Source: Dyella_B sp035503745
GTDB taxonomy: Bacteria; Pseudomonadota; Gammaproteobacteria; Xanthomonadales; Rhodanobacteraceae
NCBI RefSeq assembly: GCF_035503745.1
Contig: NZ_DATJTC010000031.1
Span: forward strand, 124,001 to 188,000
DNA: 64,000 nt
Reading direction: 5' to 3'
A model generated the notes under the pieces. It had not been told where the DNA came from and did no database searches. It saw only the letters and a program-made list of their open reading frames with translations. Positions 25,259 through 34,275 of this stretch are shown here, in pieces. The position numbers and the translations under genes were made by a program. Positions within the stretch are counted from its first letter, which is position 1. Each line of letters begins with the position of its first letter.

Positions 25259-26455
25259 ATGTTCGACGTAGTGCTGCATTTTCTTGCCGGCGGTCTGGCC
25301 CAGGCTGGCTGGGTGGCGACGCTGATTTACCTTCTGGTGGTCACGCAGATCACCATTTTCACCGTCACCCTTTACCTGCATCGTTGCCAGACGCATCGCG
25401 GCATCGACATGCATCCGTCCATTGCGCATTTCTTCCGTTTCTGGGGCTGGCTCACCACGGGCATGGTCACCAAGGAATGGGTGGCCGTGCACCGCAAGCA
25501 CCACGCCAAGGTGGAAACCGAGGAAGATCCGCATAGCCCGCAGATCTACGGCATCAAGAAGGTGTTCTGGGACGGCGTGTCGCTGTACCGCGACGCCAGC
25601 TTCATCAAGGAAGACCTGGAGAAATACGGCCGCGGCACCCCCGACGACTGGATCGAGCGCAAGCTCTACACCGCCCATCCGTACTGGGGCCCGGCGCTGA
25701 TGATGATCATCGACGTGGCGCTGTTCGGCGTGATCGGTCTGGCGATCTGGGGCATCCAGATGGCGTGGATCCCGTTCTGGGCGGCCGGCTTCGTCAACGG
25801 CATCGGCCACTGGTGGGGTTATCGCAACTTCGAAAGCTCCGACACCGCCACCAACCTCATCCCGTGGGGCTTCTGGATCGGCGGCGAAGAGCTGCACAAC
25901 AACCACCACGCCTTCCCCAGTTCCGCCAAGTTCGCCCTGCGCAAGTGGGAGTTCGACATCGGCTGGGCAATGATCTGCCTGTTGCGCGCGGTGGGCCTGG
26001 CCAAGGTGCTGCGCGTGGCGCCCACGCTGGATGTGCGCCCGAACGTGCACCTGCCCGATGCCGAGACGCTCAAGGCCGTGCTTACCCATCGCTTCCAGGC
26101 GATGACCGACTACTACCGCCACGTGATCGTGCCCACCCTGCGCGAGGAAGCCCAGCACGCCGGCGAAAGCATCAAGGCCACCCCGCGCCGCATGCGCCGT
26201 GCGCTGGCCGATGGCGGCCGCTGGCTGGACGGCGAAGGCCGCGAGCGGATGCAGGCGGTCCTGGCCAAGCGCCCGATGCTCAGCACGGTGTGCGACTTCC
26301 GCAATCGCCTGGCCGAATTGATGGACCAGCGCGGCGCCGAGCAGGCCCTGAAAGGGTTGCAGCAGTGGATTGCGGAAGCCGAGCAGAGCGGCATCCGCGT
26401 GCTGCAGGATTTCGCACAGCGTCTGAAAGGTTATTCGCTGGCCGCCAGGATCTGA
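25259..26455 (+). CDS. Acyl-CoA/fatty acid delta-9 desaturase
   Basis: 398-residue membrane-bound di-iron desaturase of the bacterial stearoyl-CoA desaturase type, introducing a double bond into saturated acyl chains with O2. The three histidine boxes are HRCQTH (41-46), HRKHH (78-82) and HNNHH (213-217), and there are hydrophobic segments at about 15-38, 144-166 and 168-184. The C-terminal 110 residues extend beyond the core as a charged helical region. It probably serves adaptation of membrane fluidity; the DesT-like upstream site supports control by acyl-CoA. An intrinsic terminator follows at once. Confidence 0.93.
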   Translation: MFDVVLHFLAGGLAQAGWVATLIYLLVVTQITIFTVTLYLHRCQTHRGIDMHPSIAHFFRFWGWLTTGMVTKEWVAVHRKHHAKVETEEDPHSPQIYGIKKVFWDGVSLYRDASFIKEDLEKYGRGTPDDWIERKLYTAHPYWGPALMMIIDVALFGVIGLAIWGIQMAWIPFWAAGFVNGIGHWWGYRNFESSDTATNLIPWGFWIGGEELHNNHHAFPSSAKFALRKWEFDIGWAMICLLRAVGLAKVLRVAPTLDVRPNVHLPDAETLKAVLTHRFQAMTDYYRHVIVPTLREEAQHAGESIKATPRRMRRALADGGRWLDGEGRERMQAVLAKRPMLSTVCDFRNRLAELMDQRGAEQALKGLQQWIAEAEQSGIRVLQDFAQRLKGYSLAARI

Positions 26456-26480
26456 GCAGCCGGCCCATTGGCTAAGATGA

Positions 26481-26508
26481 AAAGCCCGCCCTCGAGGCGG
26501 GCTTTTTT
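26481..26508 (+). terminator. Rho-independent terminator after the desaturase gene
   Basis: AAAGCCCGCC, loop CTCGA, GGCGGGC, then a run of six T. It begins 25 bases after the desaturase stop and ends just before the next gene. Confidence 0.9.
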
Positions 26509-26523
26509 GTGGACAGGTGCGGC

Positions 26524-27636
26524 ATGGCGATGCGGATTCTGTTGATCGGTGCCACAGGGGTGTTCGGTGCGCGCATCGCCGAGCGCCTGGCGCACAATGC
26601 GCGGTTCGAGTTGATCCTTGCCGGGCGGACTCCGAAGGCGCTTGAGCGCCTGCGCGATGAGATCGGCGATGCGACCCTTCGGGTTGCCGTGATCGACGTG
26701 AATGCCGGCGATTTGGAGACATCCCTGCGCGACTGCGCGCCGGGCATGGTGATCCACGCGGCCGGGCCATTTCAGGCCCAGGATTACCGCGTGGCGAAAG
26801 CCTGCATCGCCTGCGGCAGCGACTATGTGGATCTGGCCGACGGCCGTGATTTCGTCGCCGGCATCGGCACGTTGGATGCTAAGGCGCGCGAGGCGGGTTG
26901 TCTGCTGGTCAGCGGTGCGTCGACAGTGCCTGCGCTGAGCAGTGCGGTGGTCGATCATCTGCGCGATCGCTTTTCCTTGTTGACGGCCATCGATCACGCC
27001 ATCAGTCCGGGCAATCGCACGCCGCGCGGCGATGCGACGGTCGCCGCGATACTCGGCTATTGCGGCCGCCGCATGGCGGTGTGGCGGAATGGTGCGTGGC
27101 ATGTGGGGTTCGGATGGCTTTCGACGCGACGCGTGCGTTTCATGTCGGGTCCGCGCTGGGTGGGCTTGTGCGACGTTCCGGACCTGGCGCTTTTCCCCGA
27201 GCGTTATCGCGGCGTGCGTCGAGTGACGTTTCGGGCCGGACTGGAACTGCGCCGCCTGCATTTCGGTACATGGCTGCTGGCATGGCTGGTGCGTCTGGGC
27301 CTGGTGAAGCATCTTGCGCGCCATGCGTCGCGATTGCGCCGTATCAGCGAATGGTTTCTTCATGCGGGCACCGATGAAGGCGGCATGGTCGTAGCCTTGC
27401 AAGGCCTCGACGTTCACCAAAGGCCTTTGCATTTGCGCTGGTCATTGCACGCGCAGGCCGGTCACGGGCCCCACATACCGGCGATGCCCGCGGTGTTGCT
27501 GGCTCGAAAAAAGGCCGAGGGCAGCCTCAAGGTCAGCGGAGCCATGCCGTGCATGGGGTTGTTCGATCTGGATGAAGCGTTGTCCGCGCTGGGCGATGAT
27601 GAGATCCGCGCCACGCTCGATGTGCTTACGACATGA
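26524..27636 (+). CDS. Saccharopine dehydrogenase-like NAD(P)-binding oxidoreductase
   Basis: 370-residue protein with an N-terminal Rossmann domain (ILLIGATGVFGARIAERLA, GATG-x-x-G type) and a saccharopine dehydrogenase/reductase-like C-terminal region. A conserved ADGRDFVAGI and SGASTVPALSS are in the core. Proteins of this group are not lysine enzymes as a rule and are often joined or adjacent to DUF4166 and DCC-type genes, as here. ATG 26524 has AGGT a few bases upstream; GTG 26509 lies inside the preceding terminator and is rejected. It is convergent with the DCC gene, the ends overlapping by 11 bases. Confidence 0.85.
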   Translation: MAMRILLIGATGVFGARIAERLAHNARFELILAGRTPKALERLRDEIGDATLRVAVIDVNAGDLETSLRDCAPGMVIHAAGPFQAQDYRVAKACIACGSDYVDLADGRDFVAGIGTLDAKAREAGCLLVSGASTVPALSSAVVDHLRDRFSLLTAIDHAISPGNRTPRGDATVAAILGYCGRRMAVWRNGAWHVGFGWLSTRRVRFMSGPRWVGLCDVPDLALFPERYRGVRRVTFRAGLELRRLHFGTWLLAWLVRLGLVKHLARHASRLRRISEWFLHAGTDEGGMVVALQGLDVHQRPLHLRWSLHAQAGHGPHIPAMPAVLLARKKAEGSLKVSGAMPCMGLFDLDEALSALGDDEIRATLDVLTT

Positions 27637-28042
27637 AGCGCGAGCGTTGCTCGGGCGTCGGCACGAAGCACTGCTCGCTGCGCCCGAAGATGCGGTAGCG
27701 ATGACGCGCGACCAGGCGATACGCGGCGTCGCGCAAGCGCCGAGGCATGAACAGCAGCGCAGCGCTGAGCCAATGCCAGCGTTTGCCGGGCAGTCCGCGC
27801 AGCACACGTGCTATGGCGGTGGTATCGGTATAGCCGTTGTTGCCGTCAACCAGAAGCATCGAAAACGGAGAGTCTGGATCCAGTCCATGCGTTTGCAGCA
27901 GCCGGCGGCCGCTGTCCGATTGCATGGGCGCAAACCGGTAGCGACCTTCGCGATCGTGCGTGAGCAGAAAACGCACCCAGCGGCTGCACAGCAGGCAAAC
28001 CCCGTCGTAGACGATCACAGGTGGGGTGGCGTCATCCGTCAT
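27626..28042 (-). CDS. DCC-family thiol-disulfide oxidoreductase-like protein
   Basis: 138 residues of the DUF393/DCC family. The name-giving YDGVCLLC motif has Cys16 and Cys19 in a CxxC arrangement, with RFAPMQSDSG and a C-terminal RYRIFGRSEQCF that are typical. A redox role is presumed from the thioredoxin-like fold and the CxxC pair; substrates are unknown. The start overlaps the end of the upstream DUF4166 gene by 11 bases, suggesting translational coupling. Confidence 0.88.
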   Translation of the reverse strand: MTDDATPPVIVYDGVCLLCSRWVRFLLTHDREGRYRFAPMQSDSGRRLLQTHGLDPDSPFSMLLVDGNNGYTDTTAIARVLRGLPGKRWHWLSAALLFMPRRLRDAAYRLVARHRYRIFGRSEQCFVPTPEQRSRFMS

Positions 28043-28598
28043 CGGCAACGATCTCCAGCCAGCCATGATAGGCAACGAGCCTGCCTATCCACGGCAATTG
28101 CGTATCGATGTCGAAGGCGTAGCGACCCTGGCGTTCGCCGCTGCGCGACATCACCTTGCCCAGCCACGCGGTCGGCACGCGCACGCCCAGCAGCCATGCG
28201 CGATCGACATGCCATGGGATGCCGTGCGCATCGGGGTGCAAAGCAAAGCGCAACGTGATCGGCCCCAGGCGTTCGAGCAGATGCTTGCCTTGCGCGTCGG
28301 CGTGCAGGGTGGAGCGCATCTGGCCAAGTGCGAAGCGACGCGTCCAGGTTTCCCGCGTGCCCTGGCGTTCAATGCAAACGTCGACCGCTTGCTGCATGCC
28401 CGGCGGCGGCAGTCCGAGCAGGCGCCGCAAGAGTCGGGCGAGAGGATGGCTGCTGCCATCCACATCGGCCACGCCTTGTGCGAACACGCGTGGCGTATCG
28501 CCATGCATGCGCCGCACGGTCTCGGGCAGATTGCGCCAGGCACGCAGGCCCAGCAGGTTCGGGAAAAGCGCCGGTGCCGTCTCCATGGCGGCGATCAT
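28032..28598 (-). CDS. DUF4166 domain protein
   Basis: 188-residue protein recognised as DUF4166 by FALGQMRSTLHADAQGKHL, ERLGPITLRFALHPDAHGIPW and the C-terminal YAFDIDTQLPWIGRLVAYHGWLE. DUF4166 is often fused to a saccharopine dehydrogenase-like domain; here both are present but separate and on opposite strands. ATG 28598 (or 28586) is preferred to 28691, because the longer frame would run through the terminator of the rpmB-rpmG transcript. Function unknown. Confidence 0.82.
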   Translation of the reverse strand: MIAAMETAPALFPNLLGLRAWRNLPETVRRMHGDTPRVFAQGVADVDGSSHPLARLLRRLLGLPPPGMQQAVDVCIERQGTRETWTRRFALGQMRSTLHADAQGKHLLERLGPITLRFALHPDAHGIPWHVDRAWLLGVRVPTAWLGKVMSRSGERQGRYAFDIDTQLPWIGRLVAYHGWLEIVADDG

Positions 28599-28629
28599 GC
28601 GCAGCCGGCGCGGGTGCTGACAAGCGGGC

Positions 28630-28656
28630 AAAAGAAACCCGCCACAAGGGCGGGTT
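28630..28656 (-). terminator. Rho-independent terminator of the rpmB-rpmG transcript
   Basis: On the minus strand AACCCGCC pairs with GGCGGGTT (28656-28649 with 28643-28636) around a 5-base loop, followed by TTTCTTTT. It lies about 140 bases after the rpmG stop. Confidence 0.75.
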
Positions 28657-28794
28657 ACTCGTGTCGAGGCGGGATGCGTTGCTTGGCTCACCCTTCGGGG
28701 GCGGTTCTTCCAACGGCGCCGCGCCTCGCGCTGCGTCCGGCTTTCGCCGGCGTGACATGACGGCCGCCATGCGCTACGCGCACGGGCCGTTGCG

Positions 28795-28962
28795 TCACTT
28801 GATCTTGCCTTCCTTGTAGATCACGTGCTTGCGCACGACCGGATCGTATTTCTTGAATTCAAACTTGTCCGGGGTGTTCTTTTTGTTCTTTTGCGTGGTG
28901 TAGAAGTGGCCGGTACCGGCCGAAGAGATCAAACGGATCTTGTCGCTCTTGCTCTTGGACAT
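28795..28962 (-). CDS. rpmG: 50S ribosomal protein L33
   Basis: 55 residues beginning MSKSKSDKIRLISSAGTGHF and ending VIYKEGKIK, a full match to bacterial L33. It has no Cys pairs, so it is the zinc-independent (C-minus) form, as usual in gammaproteobacteria. It follows rpmB with a 13-nt gap on the same strand and is coexpressed with it. Start ATG 28962. Confidence 0.97.
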   Translation of the reverse strand: MSKSKSDKIRLISSAGTGHFYTTQKNKKNTPDKFEFKKYDPVVRKHVIYKEGKIK

Positions 28963-28975
28963 GACTTAAGCTCCC

Positions 28976-29212
28976 TCAGATCTTTTCGCCACGGGCACGC
29001 AGGTCGGCGATCACGGCCTCGATGCCCTTCTTGTCGATGGTGCGCAGCGCCTGGTTGGAGACGCGCAGTTTCACCCAGCGGTTTTCGCTGGCGACCCAGA
29101 AGCGGCGCTCATGCAGGTTGGGCAACCAGCGGCGACGGGTCTTGTTGTTGGCGTGCGAGACGTTATTGCCGGTCTGCACACCCTTTCCGGTGACTTGGCA
29201 TACACGGGCCAT
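28976..29212 (-). CDS. rpmB: 50S ribosomal protein L28
   Basis: 78 residues beginning MARVCQVTGKGVQTGNNVSH and including NNKTRRRWLPNLHERRFWV, diagnostic of L28; length equals the E. coli protein. A strong GGAGG lies a few bases before ATG 29212. It is the first gene of the rpmB-rpmG operon, divergent from secB. Confidence 0.97.
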   Translation of the reverse strand: MARVCQVTGKGVQTGNNVSHANNKTRRRWLPNLHERRFWVASENRWVKLRVSNQALRTIDKKGIEAVIADLRARGEKI

Positions 29213-29574
29213 GATGACCTCCGTAAATTTGTCTACCGCCCGTTGGCCAGGGCGACATCGGCCCAGCGACGCCATGCGCCACGCGATGCTGGAGGGTGTT
29301 GCGGTCGCCGTATGCCGTAAGGCCCACATCGCGTCGTGGGCATGCCCGACAGATCGGGTCGGCTTGGGGCGAGCCGTGCATTGTCTCAGAAAAACAAGCC
29401 GCTGCGCAATCTTTACGCCATGCCCGGTGCGGGCACGGGCGCCCCGGGCGGGTTTTGGGCGGGCGGCGACCCGCGTTGCCCCGGGGCAACACCGCATGAC
29501 GGAAGCCCCGGATCTATGGAACAATCCTCTCCTTTGCGCATTGCGCGCCCGCCCATTCGAACCGAGGGATTCTC
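29213..29574. other. Divergent intergenic region between rpmB and secB
   Basis: 362 bases. The rpmB ribosome binding site GGAGG lies at the left edge and the secB binding site GAGGG at 29563-29567. No further gene, RNA or repeat was recognised; both promoters should be here but no confident -35/-10 boxes could be picked by eye. Confidence 0.5.
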
Positions 29575-30063
29575 ATGGCAGAAGTTACCGCCAACGGCCA
29601 GTCCAGCCAGCCGCAGCTGATGCTGCAGCGGATCTACGTGAAGGACGTGTCCTTCGAGGCCCCCAACGCGCCGCAGATCTTCCAGGAAGTGAGCGAGCTG
29701 AACGAGGCCCCCCAGGTCCAACTCAACCTTAGCCAGCGCGCCACCGGCCTTGGCAACGACCTGTACGAAGTGGTGCTGAGCCTCACCCTCACCTGCACCG
29801 TCAACGAGCGCACGGCCTACCTGGCCGAAGTGCACCAGGCGGGCCTGTTCGGCATCGCCGGCTTCTCCGAGGCCGACCATGCCAGCGTCATCGGCAGCTA
29901 CTGTCCGAACCTGCTGTTCCCCTACGCGCGCCAGGTCATTTCCTCGCTCGTCCAGGAAGGCGGCTTCCCGCCCTTCCTGCTGCAACCGATCAATTTCGAA
30001 GCCCTCTACGCCGAGCAGCAGCGCCGGATGGCGGGCGGCGAGGCCCCCACGCTCAATAGCTGA
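29575..30063 (+). CDS. secB: Protein-export chaperone SecB
   Basis: 162-residue cytosolic tetrameric chaperone that keeps precursors unfolded and hands them to SecA. Recognisable parts are QRIYVKDVSFEAPNAPQIF at the N-terminus, YEVVLSLTLTCT in the core and FPYARQVISSLVQEGGFPP (the conserved helix for SecA contact) in the C-terminal half. The gene is followed by gpsA after 9 nt, the usual secB-gpsA order in proteobacteria. A GAGGG binding site precedes ATG 29575. Confidence 0.97.
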   Translation: MAEVTANGQSSQPQLMLQRIYVKDVSFEAPNAPQIFQEVSELNEAPQVQLNLSQRATGLGNDLYEVVLSLTLTCTVNERTAYLAEVHQAGLFGIAGFSEADHASVIGSYCPNLLFPYARQVISSLVQEGGFPPFLLQPINFEALYAEQQRRMAGGEAPTLNS

Positions 30064-30072
30064 GCGAACACC

Positions 30073-31113
30073 ATGAGCGACCAGCCGATTCTGGGGCAGC
30101 CAGTTCTGGCCGTTCTGGGTGCGGGCTCCTGGGGCACGGCCCTGGCAACGCTGGCAGCGCGCAATGGCGTGGCCACGCGCCTGTGGGGCCGCGATGCGGC
30201 CGCGCTGGCGGCAATGGCGGCTACCCGGCGCAACCAGCGCTATCTGCCCGATCTCCCATTGCCCGAGGGGCTCGCGTTCGAGCCGGACCTGTCCAAGGCA
30301 CTGCGCAATGCCACGATCGTGCTGATCGTGGTGCCCAGCCATGCGTTTGCCCGCATGCTGGACGAGATCGCGCCGCTGCTCGACCCGGCCGCCAGCATCG
30401 CGTGGGCAACCAAGGGCTTCGAACCGGGTACCGGCCGCTTCCTGCATGAACTGGTCGCCGAAAAGCTGCCGGGCCGCGCGGCTGCGGTCATCACCGGCCC
30501 CTCGTTCGCGCGCGAAGTGGCGGGCGGCATGCCCAGCGCCGTCACCGTGCACTCGGAAGACGAGGCCTTCGCCCAGCAGGTCGCCACGCTGCTGCACGCG
30601 CCCAATTTCCGCGCCTACACCGGCAAGGACGTGCTGGGCGCCGAGCTAGGCGGCGCGATGAAGAACGTGCTGGCGGTCGCCACCGGCGTCGCCGACGGCA
30701 TGCAGCTGGGCCTGAACGCCCGCGCCGGCCTGATCACGCGCGGCATGAACGAAATGCTGCGCCTGGGCGTGGCCCTTGGCGCGCGGCCGGAAACCCTGAT
30801 GGGCCTGTCGGGCCTGGGCGACCTGGTGCTTACCTGCACGGGCGACCTGTCGCGCAACCGGCGGCTGGGCCTGGCGCTGGGGCGGGGTATTGGCATCGGC
30901 GAGGCGGTGGCGCAGATCGGCCAGGTGGTGGAAAGCGTGGTCACCGCCGACGAAGTGGTGCGCCTGGCCGACAAGCACGGCCTGGACCTGCCCATCAGCA
31001 AGGGCGTGCGCGCCGTGCTGCACGGCGAAGTGACGCCGGTGGAAGGCTTGAAGGCGCTGCTGGCGCGCGAGCAGAAACCGGAATACCCCACGGGCCTGTT
31101 CGGGCCTTACTGA
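30073..31113 (+). CDS. gpsA: Glycerol-3-phosphate dehydrogenase [NAD(P)+]
   Basis: 346-residue cytosolic enzyme reducing dihydroxyacetone phosphate to sn-glycerol-3-phosphate, the backbone of phospholipids. The NADPH-binding GAGSWG is at residues 16-21, the catalytic Lys is in LGGAMKNVLAVA, and LSGLGDLVLTCT near residue 250 is a family hallmark. Cotranscribed with secB (9-nt gap). Its product supplies PlsB, encoded about 17 kb away in this window. Confidence 0.96.
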   Translation: MSDQPILGQPVLAVLGAGSWGTALATLAARNGVATRLWGRDAAALAAMAATRRNQRYLPDLPLPEGLAFEPDLSKALRNATIVLIVVPSHAFARMLDEIAPLLDPAASIAWATKGFEPGTGRFLHELVAEKLPGRAAAVITGPSFAREVAGGMPSAVTVHSEDEAFAQQVATLLHAPNFRAYTGKDVLGAELGGAMKNVLAVATGVADGMQLGLNARAGLITRGMNEMLRLGVALGARPETLMGLSGLGDLVLTCTGDLSRNRRLGLALGRGIGIGEAVAQIGQVVESVVTADEVVRLADKHGLDLPISKGVRAVLHGEVTPVEGLKALLAREQKPEYPTGLFGPY

Positions 31114-31201
31114 GTCGGTTCGCTGACGGGTGTCACTATCGGTTTGCGGTATCGACCCGGATCGCTGCTAAGCTCAAGGTTTTGATCGCTCCAGGGATCG
31201 C

Positions 31202-34200
31202 ATGGGCATGCACCTACCGGACGAGAAACACCAGGGCGATCCATCCGCGGCCACGGATGAGCGCGCGGAGGAGAGTTTGCCCAGCGTGTGGCGCAAGCTG
31301 TTGGCGAGGCCCGCGACCGCGGCCGCGCACGAACACGTGGTGCTCGGCTTTTTCTTCGAGGTGGTGCCTGAGGAAGGCGTGCCCTATGCGCGCCTGGACG
31401 CGGCGCCGGTCCTGCTGACGCCGGCCGAACATGGCCGCTTCGTGCGGCCGGCACCGCTGGAAAGCAAGGCGGTGACGCACGCCGCGCTGCAGCCGCACGA
31501 GCAGCGGCTCGCCACCGCCGTGCTCGGCTTGCCGCAGACGCCGCGCAAGTCGCGCAGCTACGCCCGGCTGGCCGGGCACGTGGGCAATGCCTTGCTGGCG
31601 GAAATGCTCGACTGCTCGCCGTGCTTCCTGGGCGGCCTGGCCGGTCTGCGCCTGTCGCGCGGCAAGTCGCACCAGCTCAACTGGCACTGGCACCTGGAAC
31701 ACGATGGCAGCCAGCGTCTGCTGCCGGCGTTGCCGCACAGCCAGCGCCTGCTGCGCGTGGATGGGCTGTGGTACCTGGACGCCGAACGCGCGGAACTTGG
31801 CCACCTGGAAGCCGATACGGAAGAAACGCACTGGCTGGACCTGCCGCCGCTCAAGCACGAGTACAGCCGCGGTCTACGCCGCATCCTGCCGTCGAGCCGC
31901 CTGGCCCAGCGCATTCCGCTGCCGCAGGTCTTCGACGAACTGCGCCGCGCCGAACTGGCGCCCAAGCCGGTGCTTACCCTGCACGCGTTGACCCGTCACG
32001 CGCGGCTGGCCGCGGGCACTCCACCGCTGGCCTATGCGCGGCTGGCCTTCGACTACGCCGGCGAGCGCCTGCCCGGGCGCGGCGGCGAGCCCCTGGTGCG
32101 CCGTGTGCGCAACGGCCAGCTGGTGGAAATCACCCGCCGCCGCGCCGAAGAACTGTCCGCGATGGAGCAGCTTGAACGCGTCGGCCTCACCCTTGGCGTG
32201 GATACCGAAGGCCTGCCCTGGGACCTGGCCGACACCCTGCCCGAAGATGCCTGGCTGTTCCCCGGCAAGGGCCATTCGGGTGCACTGGAAGTGAACACGC
32301 CCGCGCGCTGGCTCGCGCTGCGGCCGAAACTGGAAGGCGAAGGCTTTTTGCTGGAATACGCACCGAGCTTTCCGTTCGAAGTGCTGGAAGGCCCGGTGCG
32401 CTGGTACGGCAACGCCGTCGAGGACACCGACGATCACGCCTTCGACCTGGAAATTGGCATCGAGATCGAAGGCAAGCGCCGCAACCTGCTGCCCGCCGTG
32501 GCGCAGGCGCTGGCCGAGCACCAGCTCAACTTGAGTCCCGCGCCGAACGAGCCGGAAGACGCCGTCTGGTATGCGCCGGTCGACGAACGCCGCCGCGTGC
32601 CCGTGCGCCTGAAGGAACTGCGCGGCTTGCTGGCGCCGCTGGCCGAATACCTGGAAAAACCCAAGAAAAAACTCCACCTGCCGCGCGTGCAGGCCGGCCG
32701 CCTGGAAGAAATCGTCGAAGCGTTGCCCAGCGGCGGCGAGCTGCAGGCGCCCGAGCAGCTGCGCGGCTTCACCGCGCGCCTGCGCGATGCCGCCGAGCGC
32801 GCCAGCGACGCGATACCCGAAGGCCTGGCGGTGGAATTGCGCCCCTACCAGCGCGAGGGCCTGCGCTGGTTGAATGCGCTGGCCGAAGCGGGCGTCGGCG
32901 GTGTACTCGCCGATGACATGGGCCTGGGCAAGACGCTGCAGCTGATCACGCACCTGCTGGCGCTGAAGGAACGCGGTGCGCTGGCGCAGCCGGCGCTGAT
33001 CGTGGTGCCGACCAGCCTTATTCCCAATTGGCTGGCCGAAATTGCGCGCTTCGCGCCCACGTTGCGTGCGCTGGCGCTGCACGGCCCGCAACGCAGCGGC
33101 GATTTTTCGCAGATCGGCGCGCAGGACATCGTGCTGACCAGCTATGCGCTGTTGCCGCGCGACGTGGTCACGCTGCGCAAGCAGCCGTTCTCGCTGATCG
33201 TGTTCGATGAGGCGCAGCAGGTGAAAAATCCGCGCACGCAGGCGCGTCGCGCCGCGCTCACGCTGCGTGCGCCGCGCTGCATCTGCCTCACCGGCACGCC
33301 GCTGGAAAACCATCTGGGCGAGCTGTGGTCGCAGGTCGATCTGGCCGTGCCGGGGTTGCTGGGCGACGAAGGCGCGTTCCGCCGCCACTATCGCGTGCCG
33401 ATCGAAAAGCAGCACGACGAGGAATGCCAGGCCCGCCTCAACCGCCGTCTTGCGCCGTTCATCCTGCGCCGCACGAAATCGCAGGTGGCATCGGAGTTGC
33501 CGTCCAAGACCGAGATCACCCGCCGCGTGGTGCTCGATGGGCGCCAGCGCGAATTGTACGAAAGCCTGCGCCTGTCGCTGGCGGACGAATTGCGCGAAGT
33601 GATCGCCCAGCGTGGCATCGCGCACAGCGGCATTGTGGTGCTGGACGCCTTGCTCAAGCTGCGCCAGGTTTGCTGCGATCCGCGCCTGGTGAAGCTGGAG
33701 GCTGCTCGCGGCGTGCGCGACTCGGCCAAATTCGAGTTGTTGATGGACATGTTGCCGGCGCTGCTGGCCGAAGGCCGCAAGGTGCTGCTGTTCTCGCAGT
33801 TCACCGAAATGCTCAAGCTGATCGCCAACGAGCTGGAACGCCACCGCATCCGCTACGTCATGCTGACCGGCGAAACGCGCGATCGCGCCGAGCCCGTGCA
33901 ACGTTTCCAGGAAGGTGACGTGCCGCTGTTCCTGCTCTCGCTGAAAGCCGGCGGCGTAGGCCTGAACCTCACCGCCGCCGACACCGTCATCCACTACGAT
34001 CCATGGTGGAATCCCGCCGCCGAGGCGCAGGCCAGCGACCGCGCGCATCGCATCGGCCAGGACAAGCCGGTGTTCGTATTCCGCCTGATCACCGCGGGCA
34101 CCGTCGAAGAGCGCATCGAAGAGCTGAAAGCACGCAAGGCGGAGCTTGCCGAGGCCGTGCTCGAAGGCGGCGGCACGCGCGAGAAGCTCAGTTTCGACCA

Positions 34201-34234
34201 GGCGGATCTGGATGCCTTGCTCGCGCCGAGCTGA
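31202..34234 (+). CDS. SNF2-family DEAD/DEAH helicase-like ATPase
   Basis: 1010-residue Swi2/Snf2-type DNA translocase. Residues about 1-540 form a long N-terminal region of unknown fold (in related bacterial proteins a family-specific extension). The ATPase core begins near residue 555 with LRPYQREGLRWLN, Walker A DDMGLGKTLQ near residue 575, motif II DEAQ near residue 670, and LTGTPLENH; the helicase C domain has LLFSQFTEM, GVGLNLTAADTVIHYDPWWN and DRAHRIGQ. ATG 31202 is preceded by AGGGATCGC. Bacterial members act in DNA repair, transcription recycling (HepA-like) or defence; which one applies is not shown. Stand-alone gene. Confidence 0.92.
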   Translation: MGMHLPDEKHQGDPSAATDERAEESLPSVWRKLLARPATAAAHEHVVLGFFFEVVPEEGVPYARLDAAPVLLTPAEHGRFVRPAPLESKAVTHAALQPHEQRLATAVLGLPQTPRKSRSYARLAGHVGNALLAEMLDCSPCFLGGLAGLRLSRGKSHQLNWHWHLEHDGSQRLLPALPHSQRLLRVDGLWYLDAERAELGHLEADTEETHWLDLPPLKHEYSRGLRRILPSSRLAQRIPLPQVFDELRRAELAPKPVLTLHALTRHARLAAGTPPLAYARLAFDYAGERLPGRGGEPLVRRVRNGQLVEITRRRAEELSAMEQLERVGLTLGVDTEGLPWDLADTLPEDAWLFPGKGHSGALEVNTPARWLALRPKLEGEGFLLEYAPSFPFEVLEGPVRWYGNAVEDTDDHAFDLEIGIEIEGKRRNLLPAVAQALAEHQLNLSPAPNEPEDAVWYAPVDERRRVPVRLKELRGLLAPLAEYLEKPKKKLHLPRVQAGRLEEIVEALPSGGELQAPEQLRGFTARLRDAAERASDAIPEGLAVELRPYQREGLRWLNALAEAGVGGVLADDMGLGKTLQLITHLLALKERGALAQPALIVVPTSLIPNWLAEIARFAPTLRALALHGPQRSGDFSQIGAQDIVLTSYALLPRDVVTLRKQPFSLIVFDEAQQVKNPRTQARRAALTLRAPRCICLTGTPLENHLGELWSQVDLAVPGLLGDEGAFRRHYRVPIEKQHDEECQARLNRRLAPFILRRTKSQVASELPSKTEITRRVVLDGRQRELYESLRLSLADELREVIAQRGIAHSGIVVLDALLKLRQVCCDPRLVKLEAARGVRDSAKFELLMDMLPALLAEGRKVLLFSQFTEMLKLIANELERHRIRYVMLTGETRDRAEPVQRFQEGDVPLFLLSLKAGGVGLNLTAADTVIHYDPWWNPAAEAQASDRAHRIGQDKPVFVFRLITAGTVEERIEELKARKAELAEAVLEGGGTREKLSFDQADLDALLAPS

Positions 34235-34275
34235 GGTGCCGTGTGCCCACGCTCATCGGGTAAACAGGCCCCAGG

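Noticed and set aside
28599..28691. N-terminal extension of the DUF4166 gene to ATG 28691
   Set aside because: It would run through the intrinsic terminator of rpmB-rpmG at 28630-28656 and adds unconserved residues.
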